Positions 14,753-15,541 of a stretch of 15,541 nt of DNA are shown piece by piece. Position 1 is the first letter of the stretch; every line of letters starts with the position of its first letter. The notes under the pieces were generated by a model that was not told the origin of the DNA, searched no databases, and saw nothing but the letters and a program-made list of their open reading frames with translations. The stretch spans positions 1 to 15,541 of the forward strand of contig JAIBDK010000013.1 of assembly GCA_024679435.1 (NCBI GenBank). Reading direction: 5' to 3'. The stretch comes from Gammaproteobacteria bacterium. GTDB lineage: Bacteria > Pseudomonadota > Gammaproteobacteria > Arenicellales > Poriferihabitantaceae. The position numbers were made by a program, and so were the translations under genes.

Positions 14753-14829
14753 GTAATGAGTAAGTAAACGGGTTTATATTCCATACACATTCCTGATAAG
14801 AATAATCACTTCTAATTAAACTAGATTCA

Positions 14830-15144
14830 ATGGAAAGTAAAAAAACTACTCCGGAGCTCACGCCGGAACAAAAGTTGAATCTCGAAACTGCTAAAATCGG
14901 TTGGCAAGAATTACAACGGTTCTTTGCGCAGGGCCTTATTGTGGTGGTGGGTTCAGAGCTTGATTTGCTGGATACTGCTGCAAAGTTCGTTACCAATGAC
15001 AGTGCTTCTGTGGAATCTCTTTTGTCCGATGGGCGGGTGTATAAGGCGGAAATTGAAGATGCAAAAAAATGGAATGTAGTGAATGGTGATTTCTGGGCAG
15101 TGGTGGTCGCACCCTGGGTGCTTGTGCAGGAAATAAATTCGTGA
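14830..15144 (+). CDS. DUF2288 family protein
   Basis: Small soluble protein (104 aa) of unknown function. The family pattern is recognised from LNLETAKIGWQELQRFFAQG (about 16-35), the hydrophobic segment IVVVGSELDLLDTAA (about 37-51) and the C-terminal block FWAVVVAPWVLVQE (about 88-101). There is no signal peptide or membrane helix. The Lys/Glu-rich N-terminus is variable. The ATG at 14830 lacks a clear Shine-Dalgarno; 104 bp separate it from the second slp gene. Homologues occur in Gammaproteobacteria and cyanobacteria (from memory), without an assigned role. Confidence 0.82.
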   Translation: MESKKTTPELTPEQKLNLETAKIGWQELQRFFAQGLIVVVGSELDLLDTAAKFVTNDSASVESLLSDGRVYKAEIEDAKKWNVVNGDFWAVVVAPWVLVQEINS

Positions 15145-15254
15145 GAGTCGTATTAAATTAATCTTGAAGTGGCCTTTAAATTTATTCTGGAGTTTCAGTT
15201 TTGTTACCTGTTTATGATCAAAAATTAGCACAGCCAAAATCATTCGGAAACGGT
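15145..15254. other. Intergenic region before the last gene
   Basis: 110 bp, AT-rich, with no palindrome, terminator or convincing promoter that I can support. Confidence 0.5.
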
Positions 15255-15541
15255 ATGGTTCGGTTAGTTTGTGTTCGTTGGAAGTTTTTAGTCTTGTGTT
15301 TGGCGGCAGTTCTCTGCCCGATATTTGCAACGGCCGCATCTTACGAAGAACCACCGACCATTTCGGCGGGTATGATTATTCCGGCTGAAAAAATTGTTGG
15401 TGATCGATATAAGGTCGTGGCCGACGTTGCCACCGATGGTTTTTTAACCCGAGCTATCATTGAATCGGATTTTGGACTATTGGAAGCGGTTGGTCCCGGC
15501 ATGTTGAGCGTTCGATTGCACGAAGTTGAAGCGTTGGCGAA
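15255..15541 (+). CDS. Exported protein of unknown family, 5' end only
   Basis: The first 95 codons of a gene that continues past the right edge. The start ATG at 15255 follows GGAAACGGT. The N-terminus is a classical Sec signal peptide: basic residues (R3, R8, K10), a hydrophobic core LVLCLAAVLCPIFA and an AxA-type cleavage site near FATAA-SYEE (about residue 27-28). No lipobox is visible, so a periplasmic, secreted or outer-membrane location is predicted. The mature start contains SAGMIIPAEKIVGDRYKVV, DGFLTRAIIESDFG and MLSVRLHEVEALA. I do not recognise the family and assign no function. Confidence 0.75.
   Translation, partial: MVRLVCVRWKFLVLCLAAVLCPIFATAASYEEPPTISAGMIIPAEKIVGDRYKVVADVATDGFLTRAIIESDFGLLEAVGPGMLSVRLHEVEALA

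Noticed and set aside
14953..15354. 133-codon minus-strand frame
   Set aside because: It overlaps the DUF2288 gene and the signal peptide region of the next gene, both better supported on the plus strand.
1..15541. A defence, mobile or secondary-metabolite system
   Set aside because: All genes but the truncated last one fall in familiar housekeeping or envelope families; no transposase, integrase, nuclease, toxin, CRISPR repeat or biosynthetic enzyme was found.

Overview
The window comes from a bacterial chromosome, most likely a non-enteric gammaproteobacterium. The evidence is a 14-gene-type complex I operon with separate nuoC and nuoD, together with close relatives of YhhQ, YrbG/CaxA, CnoX/YbbN, Slp and DUF2288, a combination typical of Gammaproteobacteria. 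The genus cannot be named from the sequence alone. No insertion sequence, CRISPR array, tRNA, rRNA, phage gene or toxin/defence cassette was seen.

Region 1 (1-10279, minus strand) is one long operon for proton-pumping NADH:ubiquinone oxidoreductase. Transcription order is nuoA-B-C-D-E-F-G-H-I-J-K-L, and nuoL runs off the left edge. Most junctions overlap (TAATG, ATGA or TGATG) or are under 25 bp apart; the only larger gaps are nuoH-nuoI (59 bp) and nuoI-nuoJ (33 bp). All expected Fe-S ligands of NuoB, E, F, G and I are intact, as are the NuoD quinone-site residues and the buried Glu residues of NuoK and NuoL, so the complex looks functional. NuoG lacks the N7 cluster ligands of the E. coli enzyme.

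Region 2 (10280-12220) starts with a 278-bp leader upstream of nuoA that holds a candidate promoter and three palindromes. Then come a YhhQ-type queuosine-precursor transporter and a CaxA/YrbG-type Na+/Ca2+ exchanger, both on the minus strand.

Region 3 (12221-15541, plus strand) starts from a divergent intergenic gap. It contains a CnoX/YbbN-type thioredoxin-TPR chaperone with an intact CxxC, a 389-bp non-coding stretch, two adjacent Slp-family outer-membrane lipoproteins, a DUF2288 protein, and the 5' end of an exported protein that I do not recognise.

The protein-coding content is largely familiar housekeeping and envelope functions, and I found no convincing undescribed multi-gene system. 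The least explained signals are non-coding: (a) 13241-13629, with a leftward intrinsic terminator that serves no visible leftward gene, a neighbouring stem-loop and an exact 20-bp tandem duplication, which together could be a small RNA locus; (b) palindromes over and upstream of a candidate nuo promoter; (c) a 10-bp perfect inverted repeat inside the first slp gene.
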